NCBI GenBank assembly: GCA_900473795.1
Contig: UCMT01000029.1
Span: 1 to 64,000, forward strand
Length of the DNA: 64,000 nt
From: Hyphomicrobiales bacterium
Lineage (GTDB): Bacteria; Pseudomonadota; Alphaproteobacteria; Rhizobiales; Rhizobiaceae
Reading direction: 5' to 3'
Position 1 is the stretch's first letter. Each line of letters begins with the position of its first letter. The translations under genes were made by a program, and so were the position numbers. The notes beneath the pieces were generated by a model. That model was not told the DNA's origin and ran no database searches. It saw nothing but the letters and a program-made list of their open reading frames with translations. Positions 37,461 through 45,852 of the stretch are shown piece by piece.

Positions 37461-38582
37461 TCAGTTGCGTAGGCCAGCTTGTTTCAGAAGCGGCATGACC
37501 TTCTTGTTGAAGAAAGGCAGCTCCTCGTTGTAGTCGACCATCGTCAACAGAGCGCCATCGACACCCGTGTTGCTGAGCGCGATAAGCTTGTCCGTGACCT
37601 GCTCCGGCGTGCCGATGATGGGGTAGCCGCCCCAGCCTGCGATGAACCGTTCCTTGAACTTCTGGTACATCTCGGGCGAATGGTTTTGGGACTGGACCTG
37701 CAGGACCTCGCAGATGTTCTCGCAAGCCTCCCAGTCACCCTTTTCCTTGACGTAGTAGTCGTAGTACTCCTGGGCTTCTTTCTCGGTCTCGCGGACCACC
37801 ACGGGGCACGCGGTGAACGTGCCGAGGTCACGCTGGTATTCGTCCCGCGCGAGATCCTTGACCTTTTTGACCCAGGATGCGCCGGATTCCATGTCCTGCA
37901 TGAAGCCGAAGTTGAAATCGCAGAACTTCGCGGTGAACTGCAGACCCTTGCCGGACGCTCCTGCGCAGATGAGCACGGGGCGACCAGCCTCGTTATATGG
38001 CTTGGGTTCGCTGAACGCGTCCTTTACCTTGAGGAACTGTCCCTCGAAATTTACGCCGTTACGCTCCCAGAGCGTCTCAACGATTTCCATCCACTCGGTC
38101 GCGTATTCGTAGCGCGTGTCGTGCTCCATCATCGGAACACCGAACATTTCCATTTCGGGGGTGAACCAGCCCGTGACCAAGTTCAGGCCGTATCTGCCCT
38201 TGGAGATGTGGTCGATCGTAGTCGCCATCTTCGTGGCGACAATCGGGTTCAACGTAGGAATGTGCGTTGTGGAGAAGAACTGGAGCTTCTCGGTCACCGC
38301 TGCCAGAGCCGCAGCCCAGGTGAAGGTGTCCATGTTGACACCGTTAAAGTTGGACGGGCCGCCGAAGCCGCGCCAACGCGCGATCGGAACCATACATTCC
38401 CAGCCTGCAGCCTCAAGCTGTCTGGCGATTTTCACATTGTGGTCAAAGGTTGGCTCGAAGCTCGTTTCCGCAAGCGTGATTGCGCATGCGTTGGAGCAGT
38501 TCGTCCCAAAGACGCCGAGCTTCAACTTGTTATCGTTGAACATCGGGTTTCCGGCAGCGCGGAAGTCGTCGTGCGTACTCAC
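37461..38582 (-). CDS. RutA-like FMNH2-dependent monooxygenase (LLM family)
   Basis: The 373-residue protein is a bacterial luciferase-like monooxygenase. Landmarks are KLGVFGTNCSN near residue 22, WRGFGGPSNFNGVNMDTF, the segment MATTIDHISKGRYGLNLVTG that binds FMN, and RPVLICAGASGKGL. The RGFGG, NLVTGW and CAG blocks resemble RutA (pyrimidine oxygenase) and SfnG-type enzymes. A GTG start at 38582 follows GGAGGAG. It uses reduced FMN and O2, probably to open a ring or hydroxylate the substrate. It lies in one unit with a flavin reductase and a CMD-like protein. It is the likely committing step of the island. Confidence 0.85.
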   Translation of the reverse strand: MSTHDDFRAAGNPMFNDNKLKLGVFGTNCSNACAITLAETSFEPTFDHNVKIARQLEAAGWECMVPIARWRGFGGPSNFNGVNMDTFTWAAALAAVTEKLQFFSTTHIPTLNPIVATKMATTIDHISKGRYGLNLVTGWFTPEMEMFGVPMMEHDTRYEYATEWMEIVETLWERNGVNFEGQFLKVKDAFSEPKPYNEAGRPVLICAGASGKGLQFTAKFCDFNFGFMQDMESGASWVKKVKDLARDEYQRDLGTFTACPVVVRETEKEAQEYYDYYVKEKGDWEACENICEVLQVQSQNHSPEMYQKFKERFIAGWGGYPIIGTPEQVTDKLIALSNTGVDGALLTMVDYNEELPFFNKKVMPLLKQAGLRN

Positions 38583-38645
38583 TTCAATTCTCCTCCATCT
38601 TGAATGCTGGTGCGGCGGCCAACCCTGGCTTTGCCGCCCATGTCG

Positions 38646-39068
38646 TTAGATGCCCATTTCGTGGAAGACTTCCTGAGCGCATCGGAAGCTGTCGATCGCC
38701 GCTGGAACGCCGCAGTAGATCGAAACCTGCATGAAGACTTCCCGGATCTGTTCCTTGGTAAGGCCATTGTTGATCGCACCGCGGACATGCAGCTTCAGCT
38801 CGTGCGGACGGTTGAGGGCCGAGATCATGCCGAGGTTGAGGAGGCTACGGGATTTCCGGTCGAGGCCCGGGCGGTTCCAGATTTCGTCCCAGCAGTATTC
38901 GGTGACGAGTTCCTGCATTGGCCAATTGAAGTCCGTGGCCTTGTTGACGGAGGCGTCCACATAGTCTCCGCCGAGGACTTCCCTACGCGTCTTCAGTCCA
39001 CGCTCGAAACGCTCGCTGACGCTTCTTCCGTTGGTGGCTGTTTTAGTCGCGGTTGCACTGATGCTCAC
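38646..39068 (-). CDS. carboxymuconolactone decarboxylase-family protein
   Basis: The 140-residue protein matches the CMD family: ERGLKTRREVLGGDYVDAS, YCWDEIWNRPGLDRKSRSL, ALNRPHELKLHVRGAINNG and the terminal YCGVPAAIDSFRCAQEVF. The CxxC pair of AhpD-type peroxidase members is absent, so a PcaC-like lactone decarboxylase or isomerase-like role is more likely. GTG at 39068 follows AAAGGAG; a longer start is possible. It lies between the flavin reductase and monooxygenase genes. Confidence 0.85.
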   Translation of the reverse strand: MSISATATKTATNGRSVSERFERGLKTRREVLGGDYVDASVNKATDFNWPMQELVTEYCWDEIWNRPGLDRKSRSLLNLGMISALNRPHELKLHVRGAINNGLTKEQIREVFMQVSIYCGVPAAIDSFRCAQEVFHEMGI

Positions 39069-39164
39069 GATACTCTCCTTTAGTAGGGCGCTTGCTCTCA
39101 CGCCTCAGGTCTACTTTTAAATCAACGAGCTCCGCACGGCAGGCTCGCGAATGGTTTCGGCCGC

Positions 39165-39674
39165 TCAGGCAGCGGATTCGATGAGGGCGGAGGAACGGAC
39201 AAGCTTGCCGTCCTCATAGAGAAGCGGGGCGATAGCCTCGATGAAACGGGCTTCGCAGACTTCACCAAGGACCACATCATGAGTTTCGACGTGGACAACG
39301 TCCTTGAGCGAGCACACGAACGCGGCCTGCGCGTCCGCCAACACTGGCATCCCCTCCAGGGAGATCCAGTTGCCATGCTGAAAACGCTCTTCGCCCTTTA
39401 ACTTTCCGCTGAAGAGCGGAACCAGTGGGGCATGCGAGAGGTGGAGCATGTTGACTGCAAAACGACCCGCCTGCTTCAGTGGCTGGCTGATCGATGCCGA
39501 CTGATTGATGCACACCAATATCGTCGGCGGATCCGCCGTCACGGATTGTACTGCGGTTGCTGCCATCCCGTGGCGGACACCGTCCAGCTCCGTCGTGATC
39601 AGGCATATCGTGGACGTGAAACGGCGCATCGCAGACCTGAATTGGGCTTGCGCGTTTGCGGTCGTATTGTTCAT
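39165..39674 (-). CDS. flavin reductase (RutF/HpaC-like)
   Basis: The 169-residue protein is a flavin reductase-like split beta-barrel: FRSAMRRFTSTICLITT, GMAATAVQSVTADPPTILVC, NQSASISQPL, and FAVNMLH. This family supplies FMNH2 to two-component monooxygenases such as RutA and HpaB. The ATG at 39674 follows GGGAGGAAG. It is the first gene of the operon that runs through CMD, monooxygenase, binding protein, aminotransferase, GFA, GntR and hydroxyacid dehydrogenase. A GntR-type operator lies 40 bp upstream. Confidence 0.9.
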   Translation of the reverse strand: MNNTTANAQAQFRSAMRRFTSTICLITTELDGVRHGMAATAVQSVTADPPTILVCINQSASISQPLKQAGRFAVNMLHLSHAPLVPLFSGKLKGEERFQHGNWISLEGMPVLADAQAAFVCSLKDVVHVETHDVVLGEVCEARFIEAIAPLLYEDGKLVRSSALIESAA

Positions 39675-39713
39675 CGCTTCCTCCCGTGAGGCAATGCTAG
39701 TGTGATCACTAAT

Positions 39714-39739
39714 AAGCAGATTAGCAGACAATCTGTCAA
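39714..39739. promoter_or_regulatory. GntR-type operator copy 7
   Basis: AAGCAGATT - AGCAGAC - AATCTGTCAA is the island palindrome in reverse orientation, in the flavin reductase/SDR divergent region. Confidence 0.8.
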
Positions 39740-39754
39740 CGTGTTTTTCCGTTA

Positions 39755-39781
39755 TTGACAGATTGTCTGATAGATGTTTTT
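39755..39781. promoter_or_regulatory. GntR-type operator copy 8
   Basis: TTGACAGATT - GTCTGAT is a perfect left arm and centre; the right arm is weak. It lies 30 bp before the SDR start and 16 bp from copy 7. Confidence 0.7.
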
Positions 39782-39810
39782 CGTTTGATATGTTTTCAGA
39801 GGAGGGTTCT

Positions 39811-40578
39811 ATGGAACTGACAGATAAGGTTTGCATCGTCACAGGCGCTGGCAGCGGCATAGGAAAGGCGACCGCGAAGCTGTTTTACGACAACGGTGCG
39901 AAGGTCGCGGTCGCCGACGTCAACGGCGACGCCGCGAATAGCGCCGCAGCCGAACTCGGAAGCAACGCGATCGGCATTGCAGTGGACGTCTCCTCCGCCA
40001 AGGACGTCGAGGCAATGGTTGCCTTGGTAGTCGAAAAATGGGGCCGCATCGACGTTCTCATCAACAATGCGGGCTTCGGAATGACAGGAAACGTCGTTTC
40101 GATTGCCGAAGAGGACTGGGACCGCATCATGGCGGTCAACGTAAAGGGGATTTTCCTCTGCTCAAAGCACGTGGTTCCGGTTATGGCGGCTCAAGGCGGA
40201 GGTTCGATCGTAAATACGACGTCCTATACGGCAGCCTCGGCGATCGCAGACCGAACAGCATATGTTGCCTCAAAGGGAGCGATTTCATCGCTGACTCGCG
40301 CGATGGCTCTCGATCACGCTAAACAGGGAATCAGGGTCAACGCGGTGGCCCCCGGAACTATCGATTCTCCTTATTTCGAACGTATCTTCAGCCAATCGCC
40401 AGACCCGCAGAAATTGCGCGAAGAGTTCAACGCGCGAGCCGCGATGAACCGCATGGGTCGACCCGAGGAAGTCGCGGAAGCAATGATGTTTCTTGCATCA
40501 GACAGGTCGCGTTTCGCAACGGGCAGCATCGTCACCGTGGACGGCGGCTCGTCGATCGGCAATCATCTGGTTCGATAA
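39811..40578 (+). CDS. SDR-family oxidoreductase (glucose/3-oxoacyl dehydrogenase-like)
   Basis: The 255-residue SDR has the NAD(P) motif VTGAGSGIGKATA, NNAGFG near residue 88, the catalytic serine region IVNTTSYTAAS and the Tyr-x-x-x-Lys pair in TAYVASKGAI. Length and motifs are classical. The ATG at 39811 follows GAGGAGGG. It is the only plus-strand gene in the middle of the island and shares its control region with the monooxygenase operon. It probably oxidises a secondary alcohol intermediate. Confidence 0.9.
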   Translation: MELTDKVCIVTGAGSGIGKATAKLFYDNGAKVAVADVNGDAANSAAAELGSNAIGIAVDVSSAKDVEAMVALVVEKWGRIDVLINNAGFGMTGNVVSIAEEDWDRIMAVNVKGIFLCSKHVVPVMAAQGGGSIVNTTSYTAASAIADRTAYVASKGAISSLTRAMALDHAKQGIRVNAVAPGTIDSPYFERIFSQSPDPQKLREEFNARAAMNRMGRPEEVAEAMMFLASDRSRFATGSIVTVDGGSSIGNHLVR

Positions 40579-40583
40579 CATTC

Positions 40584-40609
40584 GTGGCGGCAGCCATGGC
40601 TGCCGCCAC
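40584..40609. terminator. bidirectional hairpin between convergent genes
   Basis: GTGGCGGCAGCC and GGCTGCCGCCAC form a perfect 12-bp stem separated only by AT, between the convergent SDR and fused hydrolase stops. No T-run follows on either side, so terminator strength is uncertain. Confidence 0.6.
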
Positions 40610-40619
40610 CGCCCAGACT

Positions 40620-41858
40620 TTATCGCGATGATTCCTGGATGAACTGAAGTGCCCGCGTGAAATACGTCCGGAAGTAGTCTGGGTGTTCACACATCGGGAA
40701 GTGCCCCAACCCTGGCATAGTCAAATGGAAACTGCCTGGAATGAGTTCCGCTAGTTTCGCACCGTCGGCGGGCGTCGCCGAATAGTCGTAGTCGCCAGAC
40801 AGCAGAACCGTAGGCGTTCTTTTGCCGTCAATCTTAGGAGCGGTGACCGCACCATTGAACTCGTCGCTATAGAATGCGAGGTCGCCGGGGTAGATCCCGG
40901 GCGCGCCCTGCGAATAGATCCAGCTCGCGCGTCGGCGGGACGCCTCAGGGCTCATTGGGCTCATCAATCCCCTCACATACGAGGCATTGTGAAGCGATCC
41001 ATGTACATTCGCATTATGCTGATAGGGGTTGCGACGCCCCTTCGACTGGAAGGGAGGTTCGATGGCAATTATCCCCTTCAACAATGACGGGCGTTCTGCC
41101 GCGAGAACCATGGCCATTGCTGCGCCCATCGAACCACCTGCAACGATGGCTCTCTCGCCTATCAATTGTTCGAGAATGGCGATGCACCAGTTCAAATATT
41201 TCTCTGCCGTCAACTTGTACGGAGCGCCGTCCCAGGAAAGGGGTGGCATCGATCGGCCATGGAAGGGCAGATCCACCGCGATAAGGCGATGCGACTTGGT
41301 GAGCGAAACGTCGGACAGTTGGGCTAGAAATTGGCGACCATCCGCTCCAGCCGTATGCAGGAACAAGATGGGAGTGCCCTGCCCCGATTCTTCAAAATAG
41401 ATTTCGTGTAGCTCGCCAGCGACATTTACACTTTTGTATTTTCCGGTAACGAGCGATAGATCCCGCTCCACCCCAGGAGATGCCATCGTGTCCGCACGCA
41501 CGGTCTTTTCGAACAAACGCTCGAGAGCAGGACGCGCCCGGGCGATATCAATCGGGGCCCCTTCGATTGCAAAATTCGCGTTCGCCAACTGGAATGCGGT
41601 GAAGGAGTGGAATGTCGCAGGCGGCGGCGTTTGAATTACCTCGGCCCAAGTAGCCTCGGAAGCGCCGATGAGAATGTCTGCTGAGTTTTCGGCGTTGTCT
41701 TCCGTCACCCGTAAGTCGGGATCTTCGATCTCGATCAGAATGACCCGTTCGCCAACGCGGATGGCCACTTTCGTTTTGAGGCCGGCGATAAGCCGCTTCA
41801 ATTCGACATCGGATGCCGCGTCGATAAGACGGTTGCGTAATTCATCATAGGTGCCCAA
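40620..41858 (-). CDS. SCP2-like domain fused to alpha/beta hydrolase
   Basis: The 412-residue protein has an N-terminal SCP2-like domain (about 1-130: VAIRVGERVILIEIEDPDL, ADILIGASEATWAEVI, ANANFAIEG) and a C-terminal alpha/beta hydrolase with HTAGADGRQ, the nucleophile elbow AGGSMGAAMAM and LGHFPMCEH. The split gene pair at 31235-32502 encodes the same two modules. A TTG start at 41858 follows GGGAGGG and fits the domain boundary; longer in-frame starts lack an RBS. A GntR-type operator lies about 200 bp upstream. Probably hydrolyses a pathway ester, lactone or amide. Confidence 0.85.
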   Translation of the reverse strand: MGTYDELRNRLIDAASDVELKRLIAGLKTKVAIRVGERVILIEIEDPDLRVTEDNAENSADILIGASEATWAEVIQTPPPATFHSFTAFQLANANFAIEGAPIDIARARPALERLFEKTVRADTMASPGVERDLSLVTGKYKSVNVAGELHEIYFEESGQGTPILFLHTAGADGRQFLAQLSDVSLTKSHRLIAVDLPFHGRSMPPLSWDGAPYKLTAEKYLNWCIAILEQLIGERAIVAGGSMGAAMAMVLAAERPSLLKGIIAIEPPFQSKGRRNPYQHNANVHGSLHNASYVRGLMSPMSPEASRRRASWIYSQGAPGIYPGDLAFYSDEFNGAVTAPKIDGKRTPTVLLSGDYDYSATPADGAKLAELIPGSFHLTMPGLGHFPMCEHPDYFRTYFTRALQFIQESSR

Positions 41859-42050
41859 GACATACCCTCCCGTTGATACAGTTGTTCTGTCAACGCGTTG
41901 TCGGTTAAACGACACGTTGATGGCAGAGCGGAAGGCCAAAATGGTTGCCGTGATTGTCTCTGGTCTGGAAACTTTGCGAGCAGTCGCAAATCGACATCTT
42001 GAACGTCTTGGCTTCGCTTTCACGCGCCAAGAACCCTCCGCTCAAAGATT

Positions 42051-42077
42051 TAAGCAGATTTGCAGACAATCTGTCAA
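42051..42077. promoter_or_regulatory. GntR-type operator copy 9
   Basis: AGCAGATT - TGCAGAC - AATCTGTCAA lies just after the GntR paralogue 2 stop and upstream of the fused hydrolase gene. A looser repeat (GTTGATACAG...CTGTCAAC) follows at 41872-41894. Confidence 0.75.
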
Positions 42078-42088
42078 TCTACCGAAAG

Positions 42089-42766
42089 TTACTTTTCTGC
42101 GTTTCGAAGATACTCGAGGGCGACCTTTGCTGCCATGTCGATATGATGTTTGCAGGCGGCCGCTGCTTTGGGGCCGTTCCGGTCACGTATGGCCGCTGCG
42201 ATCTCGCGTATTTCCATGACGCTGTGCTGCAACCGTCCGGGCTGCGTCATGGATGTCATGCGGAGAAGCGTTACCCGGTTGTGCAAAGAGGTCAGCATCT
42301 GCTTGACGAAGATATTTCCACTACCGTTCGTCAGGCACTCGTAGAAGGCGGTCTTGGCCGCAAGCAAGCGGCTACGAGAGTCGGTCTCCGCCGCGGCGGC
42401 AAACTCAGCAACTCTTCGCTCGAGTTCTTCGATTTCTTCCGTTGTGCCATTCTCAGCGAACTGTTGCCCAGCAAAACTCTCGAGTAGTGCCCTGATGGTG
42501 TAAAGTTGCGCGGCTTCTTCATAACTGATCGTGCTAACGACGGGGCCTCGATGCGGGAAACTGGTGATCAGTCCCTCAGCTTCGAGCTGCCGCAAGGCCT
42601 CTCGAATGGACGTCCGACCAACTCCAATCATTTCGCAAAGCTCTCGCTCAACCAGCCGCTGTCCTGGCTTAAAATGTCCGCTTGCGATCGCTTGACGTAG
42701 CTTTTCCTCCACTTGAATGCGGAGAGAAGCGTTCTGTCTTGCGATCTGAAATTCACTAGCAGCCAT
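42089..42766 (-). CDS. GntR-family regulator, FCD type (paralogue 2)
   Basis: The 225-residue protein has an N-terminal winged HTH (GQRLVERELCEMIGVGRTSI and REALRQLEAEGLI) and an FCD ligand domain with RALLESFAGQQFAENG. It is strongly similar along its length to the GntR at 33637. The ATG at 42766 aligns with that paralogue; an in-frame ATG further upstream is possible. A half operator lies at 42845-42857, suggesting autoregulation. Two near-identical recognition helices imply overlapping operator use, perhaps with different effectors. Confidence 0.88.
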   Translation of the reverse strand: MAASEFQIARQNASLRIQVEEKLRQAIASGHFKPGQRLVERELCEMIGVGRTSIREALRQLEAEGLITSFPHRGPVVSTISYEEAAQLYTIRALLESFAGQQFAENGTTEEIEELERRVAEFAAAAETDSRSRLLAAKTAFYECLTNGSGNIFVKQMLTSLHNRVTLLRMTSMTQPGRLQHSVMEIREIAAAIRDRNGPKAAAACKHHIDMAAKVALEYLRNAEK

Positions 42767-42844
42767 ATGTCGTGTTCCCGCCTGCGACAGTGTTACAACC
42801 ATTGTGGAACCATATATGGCCTTGAATCGCGGTTTCGACAAGCC

Positions 42845-42857
42845 GATTGTCTGATAT
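42845..42857. promoter_or_regulatory. GntR-type operator half-site copy 10
   Basis: GATTGTCTGATAT contains the conserved centre and inner left arm but weak outer arms. It lies 79 bp upstream of the GntR paralogue 2 start. Confidence 0.5.
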
Positions 42858-42908
42858 GGCGACAAAGGTTTAATCGTTTGAAGACCCGGGAAGCTTGAAT
42901 CCTAATCG

Positions 42909-43685
42909 TCAGCAGACGACGTAGGCGAACGGCACATCAGCTCTCAGCGGCCGAAAGACCGACAAAACCGATGGATCGTGGCCAGGCACGATTTGCCCTT
43001 GTGGGCCCGCGAGCCGCTTCAACTTTTCATAGCCCTCCAAGACATCGGGGTAGTTGGCAAATAAAGGAAAGACATCGCTTTTCTCCAAGTACGACATGAA
43101 ATGCAGCGCATCTGACGCGAAGACGTTTACCCGGCCCTCCTCTTCCAACCGGACGACCTGCAAACCTTTGGAATGGCCGCCGACCAAGTGCAAAGACAAG
43201 CCGGGCTCCAGCACCACGTCCCCTTTATGAAACTGAACCTTCCCCGCGAAGACAAGGCGCACGGCGTCTACGACAGCGTCGGCAGCGAATGGACGGCGCA
43301 TTCGCTCGTGGCACATACATCTGCCGGTCCCATACGCCATTTCCTCGTCTTGGAGATGGAAAGTGGCGTAGGGGAATGCGTTCAGGTTACCAGCATGGTC
43401 ATAATGAAGATGCGTTACGATCACGTCGGTAACATCATCGGAGTTGATGCCGAGCAACCGTAGCGCGTCGATCGGATGGACTAGCATGGTCCGGCCTCTC
43501 AACTCGCCTTCCTCCGGCGAGAAGCCTGTGTCGATCAAAAACAGGCGGCCCGCATGCCGAACGAGCCAGACGAAATAGTCAATTCTCCCAACGGCATCAT
43601 GCTCATCGACATCCTCAAAGGACAGATCAGTGCGCGGCCGTTCCGCCGTGCCGTAGTGAAGCGCCAGTGCCTTCCAGTTTTCCAA
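42909..43685 (-). CDS. metallo-beta-lactamase-fold hydrolase (lactonase-like)
   Basis: The 258-residue protein has the zinc motif VTHLHYDHAGNL, a distal HSKGLQ segment and the late PGHDPSV histidine. Domain layout resembles N-acyl-homoserine lactonase-like enzymes of the AttM/BlcC group, which open gamma-butyrolactones. A TTG start at 43685 follows GGAGGAG; longer frames lack an RBS. It is third in a unit with the other MBL enzyme and the alcohol dehydrogenase. In this setting a pathway lactone is a more likely substrate than a signal molecule, which is inference. Confidence 0.85.
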   Translation of the reverse strand: MENWKALALHYGTAERPRTDLSFEDVDEHDAVGRIDYFVWLVRHAGRLFLIDTGFSPEEGELRGRTMLVHPIDALRLLGINSDDVTDVIVTHLHYDHAGNLNAFPYATFHLQDEEMAYGTGRCMCHERMRRPFAADAVVDAVRLVFAGKVQFHKGDVVLEPGLSLHLVGGHSKGLQVVRLEEEGRVNVFASDALHFMSYLEKSDVFPLFANYPDVLEGYEKLKRLAGPQGQIVPGHDPSVLSVFRPLRADVPFAYVVC

Positions 43686-43745
43686 GTCTCTCCTCCAGAT
43701 CCCATGGCCTTGGTCGACGCAGCACTGCACAGCCTCGCCAGCCCT

Positions 43746-44864
43746 TCACGGCAAAACGAGGTGCCGCAAAACCTCTGCCCGATCCAACCGATCGAAGGCT
43801 TCGTTGATGTCATCCAGCGAACCAGTGCTTGAGAGTAGCTTGTCCACCGGAAGCCGCCCTTTCAGATAGAGGTCGATGTAGCGAGGAATATCTCGGGACG
43901 GCACGCATGAGCCCATGTAACTACCCTTGATTGTTCGTTCTTCGCCGACCAGCGGAAGCGGTGAAATCTCGAACTTAGAATTGACATTGGCCAACCCTGC
44001 CGTCGTGGTCATGCCGCCTCGCCGCGTTATCCTGTATGCCAAGTCAAAAGCCTTTGCGGAGCCTGCCATTTCGACGGCGTACTGAACGCCGCCGCCTGTG
44101 ACATCGCGGACCTTCTCGACAATGTCGGGGTCGCTCGCCAGAAAGGTCTTGGTCGCCCCGAGTTGCTCGGCCAGGGCCAGTTTCGCCGGCACAAGATCAA
44201 TCGCGATGATCTCGCGCCCGCCACTGGCTATGGCCCCCATAACCGCCGCAAGACCGACGCCACCCAACCCGATTACGGCAACAGACTGACCAGGTCTTAC
44301 GGCGCACGTATTGAAGATCGCGCCAACGCCCGTGACGACTGCACATCCAAACAGTGCCGCCTGTGTCAGATCGATATTCTTCGTGATCTTCACGACGGAA
44401 TTGGCTGAAACTACAGCGTATTCCGAGAAGGCCGAGACTCCGCTGTGATGATTGATATCGTAACCATTCAGGCGGATGTGTTTGCTGCCCGAAAGCAAGC
44501 TACCTGCCGCATTGGCCTTGTAACCCGGCTCGCAAAGGGAGGCGCGACCTTCGGCACAATAGCTGCAGTGCCCGCAAACGGGAAGGAACGACATAACGAC
44601 ATGGTCACCCTTCTCAAGACCATCGACGCCGGCCCCGAGCTCCTCGATTATACCGGAAGCCTCATGACCAAGTGCTACGGGCAGTGGTCTTGGCCGATCT
44701 CCGTTGATTGCGGAAAGGTCCGAGTGGCAGACACCTGCGGCTTTAATTTTTATCAAGACTTCCAATGGGCCTGGCGGAGTTAGTTCAACCGTTTCAACAG
44801 CGAGCGGTTTGGACTGCGAGTACGGTTTTGGCAAACCGGACTCTCGCAGAATTACGGATCTCAT
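43746..44864 (-). CDS. zinc-dependent alcohol dehydrogenase (MDR family)
   Basis: The 372-residue MDR enzyme shows the catalytic zinc ligands in AGVCHSDLSAING and GHEASGIIEELG, the four structural-zinc cysteines in CGHCSYCAEGRASLC, and the cofactor motif VIGLGGVGLAAVMG followed by an Asp (AIDLVPAK) favouring NAD. Length fits the class III-like group. The ATG at 44864 is preferred. It lies between the two MBL-fold genes and probably oxidises an alcohol released by hydrolysis to an aldehyde for the ALDH at 26033. Confidence 0.88.
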   Translation of the reverse strand: MRSVILRESGLPKPYSQSKPLAVETVELTPPGPLEVLIKIKAAGVCHSDLSAINGDRPRPLPVALGHEASGIIEELGAGVDGLEKGDHVVMSFLPVCGHCSYCAEGRASLCEPGYKANAAGSLLSGSKHIRLNGYDINHHSGVSAFSEYAVVSANSVVKITKNIDLTQAALFGCAVVTGVGAIFNTCAVRPGQSVAVIGLGGVGLAAVMGAIASGGREIIAIDLVPAKLALAEQLGATKTFLASDPDIVEKVRDVTGGGVQYAVEMAGSAKAFDLAYRITRRGGMTTTAGLANVNSKFEISPLPLVGEERTIKGSYMGSCVPSRDIPRYIDLYLKGRLPVDKLLSSTGSLDDINEAFDRLDRAEVLRHLVLP

Positions 44865-44895
44865 AAACACGCTAGATCTCCAATGGATTGGACTG

Positions 44896-45783
44896 TTAAG
44901 GCAGCATCTGCATTGCGGCCTGGTGATAGCGGAATCCATCGCCTTCGCGCGAGACGTGCCCGGTCCCAGGCCAGGCAAAATGATAGGACATCACTTGGAT
45001 GCGATCGGTGGCCAACATATCTAGGACCCGGGTCCGGGATCGCGCCGACATTTGCGGGTCGGTGTCGTATTTGAACTCCATCCAGGGCCGCTCCATGAGC
45101 AACACATGGTGATGGGTCAAATCGCCCATGAAGCATAGGGTTTCGGACGCCGACCCGATGAGAAAGCAGTGATGACCCAGGGTGTGCCCAGGGGCATGAA
45201 CGGCTTGAATACCCGGAATAAATTCATCGCCATCCTTGAAATAAAAGATCCGATCCTTGTGCGGTAGCAAATTTCTCCGAGCGTTTGCGACCTGGAATTC
45301 GAAACCTGATCCGAGCTTCGAGCCGTCGGTCCAATCGACTAAATCTGTCTCGCTGATGAAAATCAGCGCGTTCGGAAAGTTTAACTTTCCGTTCTCGTCA
45401 CAAATTCCGCCCGTGTGGTCGATGTGTGCGTGTGACAGCACAATCGCATCCACTTCCGTGGGATCGCGCCCCGCTTCGCGGAAACTGGTGAGTAGTCGCC
45501 CTGTCGTGGGACCGAAGGTTTTTGACGCCCCCATCCCGGTATCGAAAAGAATTGTGCGGCCGTTAATTTCCACGAGCGGCACGTTTTGCTCTAGGGTCAC
45601 GCTTTTTTCCGGCAGGAAGTTCCGGTGGAGCATGTCGCTTACCATGTCCGGACTCACTCCCAGGAAATTTTCGCGCGGGTCGCCGAGCTCGAGTGGTCCG
45701 TCGGACAGAACGGTGATCTGGCCCTCTCCAAATGCAAACGGGTAATAGTACGGCAATTTTGCACGGGGTTGCTCAATGCCCAT
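44896..45783 (-). CDS. metallo-beta-lactamase-fold hydrolase (second type)
   Basis: The 295-residue protein has the zinc motif LSHAHIDHTGGI, APGHTLGHHCF and MGDLTHH, and ends with SYHFAWPGTGH. It belongs to an MBL subgroup different from the enzyme at 42909 and lacks a signal peptide. The ATG at 45783 follows GAGAGAGG. It is the first gene of a three-gene unit with a perfect GntR-type operator about 45-70 bp upstream. Substrate unknown; a lactone or thioester is plausible. Confidence 0.85.
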   Translation of the reverse strand: MGIEQPRAKLPYYYPFAFGEGQITVLSDGPLELGDPRENFLGVSPDMVSDMLHRNFLPEKSVTLEQNVPLVEINGRTILFDTGMGASKTFGPTTGRLLTSFREAGRDPTEVDAIVLSHAHIDHTGGICDENGKLNFPNALIFISETDLVDWTDGSKLGSGFEFQVANARRNLLPHKDRIFYFKDGDEFIPGIQAVHAPGHTLGHHCFLIGSASETLCFMGDLTHHHVLLMERPWMEFKYDTDPQMSARSRTRVLDMLATDRIQVMSYHFAWPGTGHVSREGDGFRYHQAAMQMLP

Positions 45784-45825
45784 AAGACAGACCTCTCTCC
45801 CAAACTCCTCCAAAGCAAAGGCGAG

Positions 45826-45852
45826 TTGACAGATTGTATGATAATCTGTCAA
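45826..45852. promoter_or_regulatory. GntR-type operator copy 11 (best copy)
   Basis: TTGACAGATT - GTATGAT - AATCTGTCAA is a perfect 10-bp-arm palindrome, 43 bp before the start of the MBL-fold gene. Confidence 0.88.

Noticed and set aside
36159..39674. Assignment of the cluster as a true rut pyrimidine operon
   Set aside because: The RutA- and RutF-like proteins fit, but no isochorismatase-type RutB, no nitroreductase-type RutE and no uracil permease lie nearby, and the other enzymes exceed what pyrimidine breakdown needs.
42909..43685. Naming the MBL-fold enzyme as a quorum-quenching lactonase (AttM/BlcC)
   Set aside because: The HxHxDH motif is shared by many MBL enzymes; operon context points to a catabolic lactone or ester instead.
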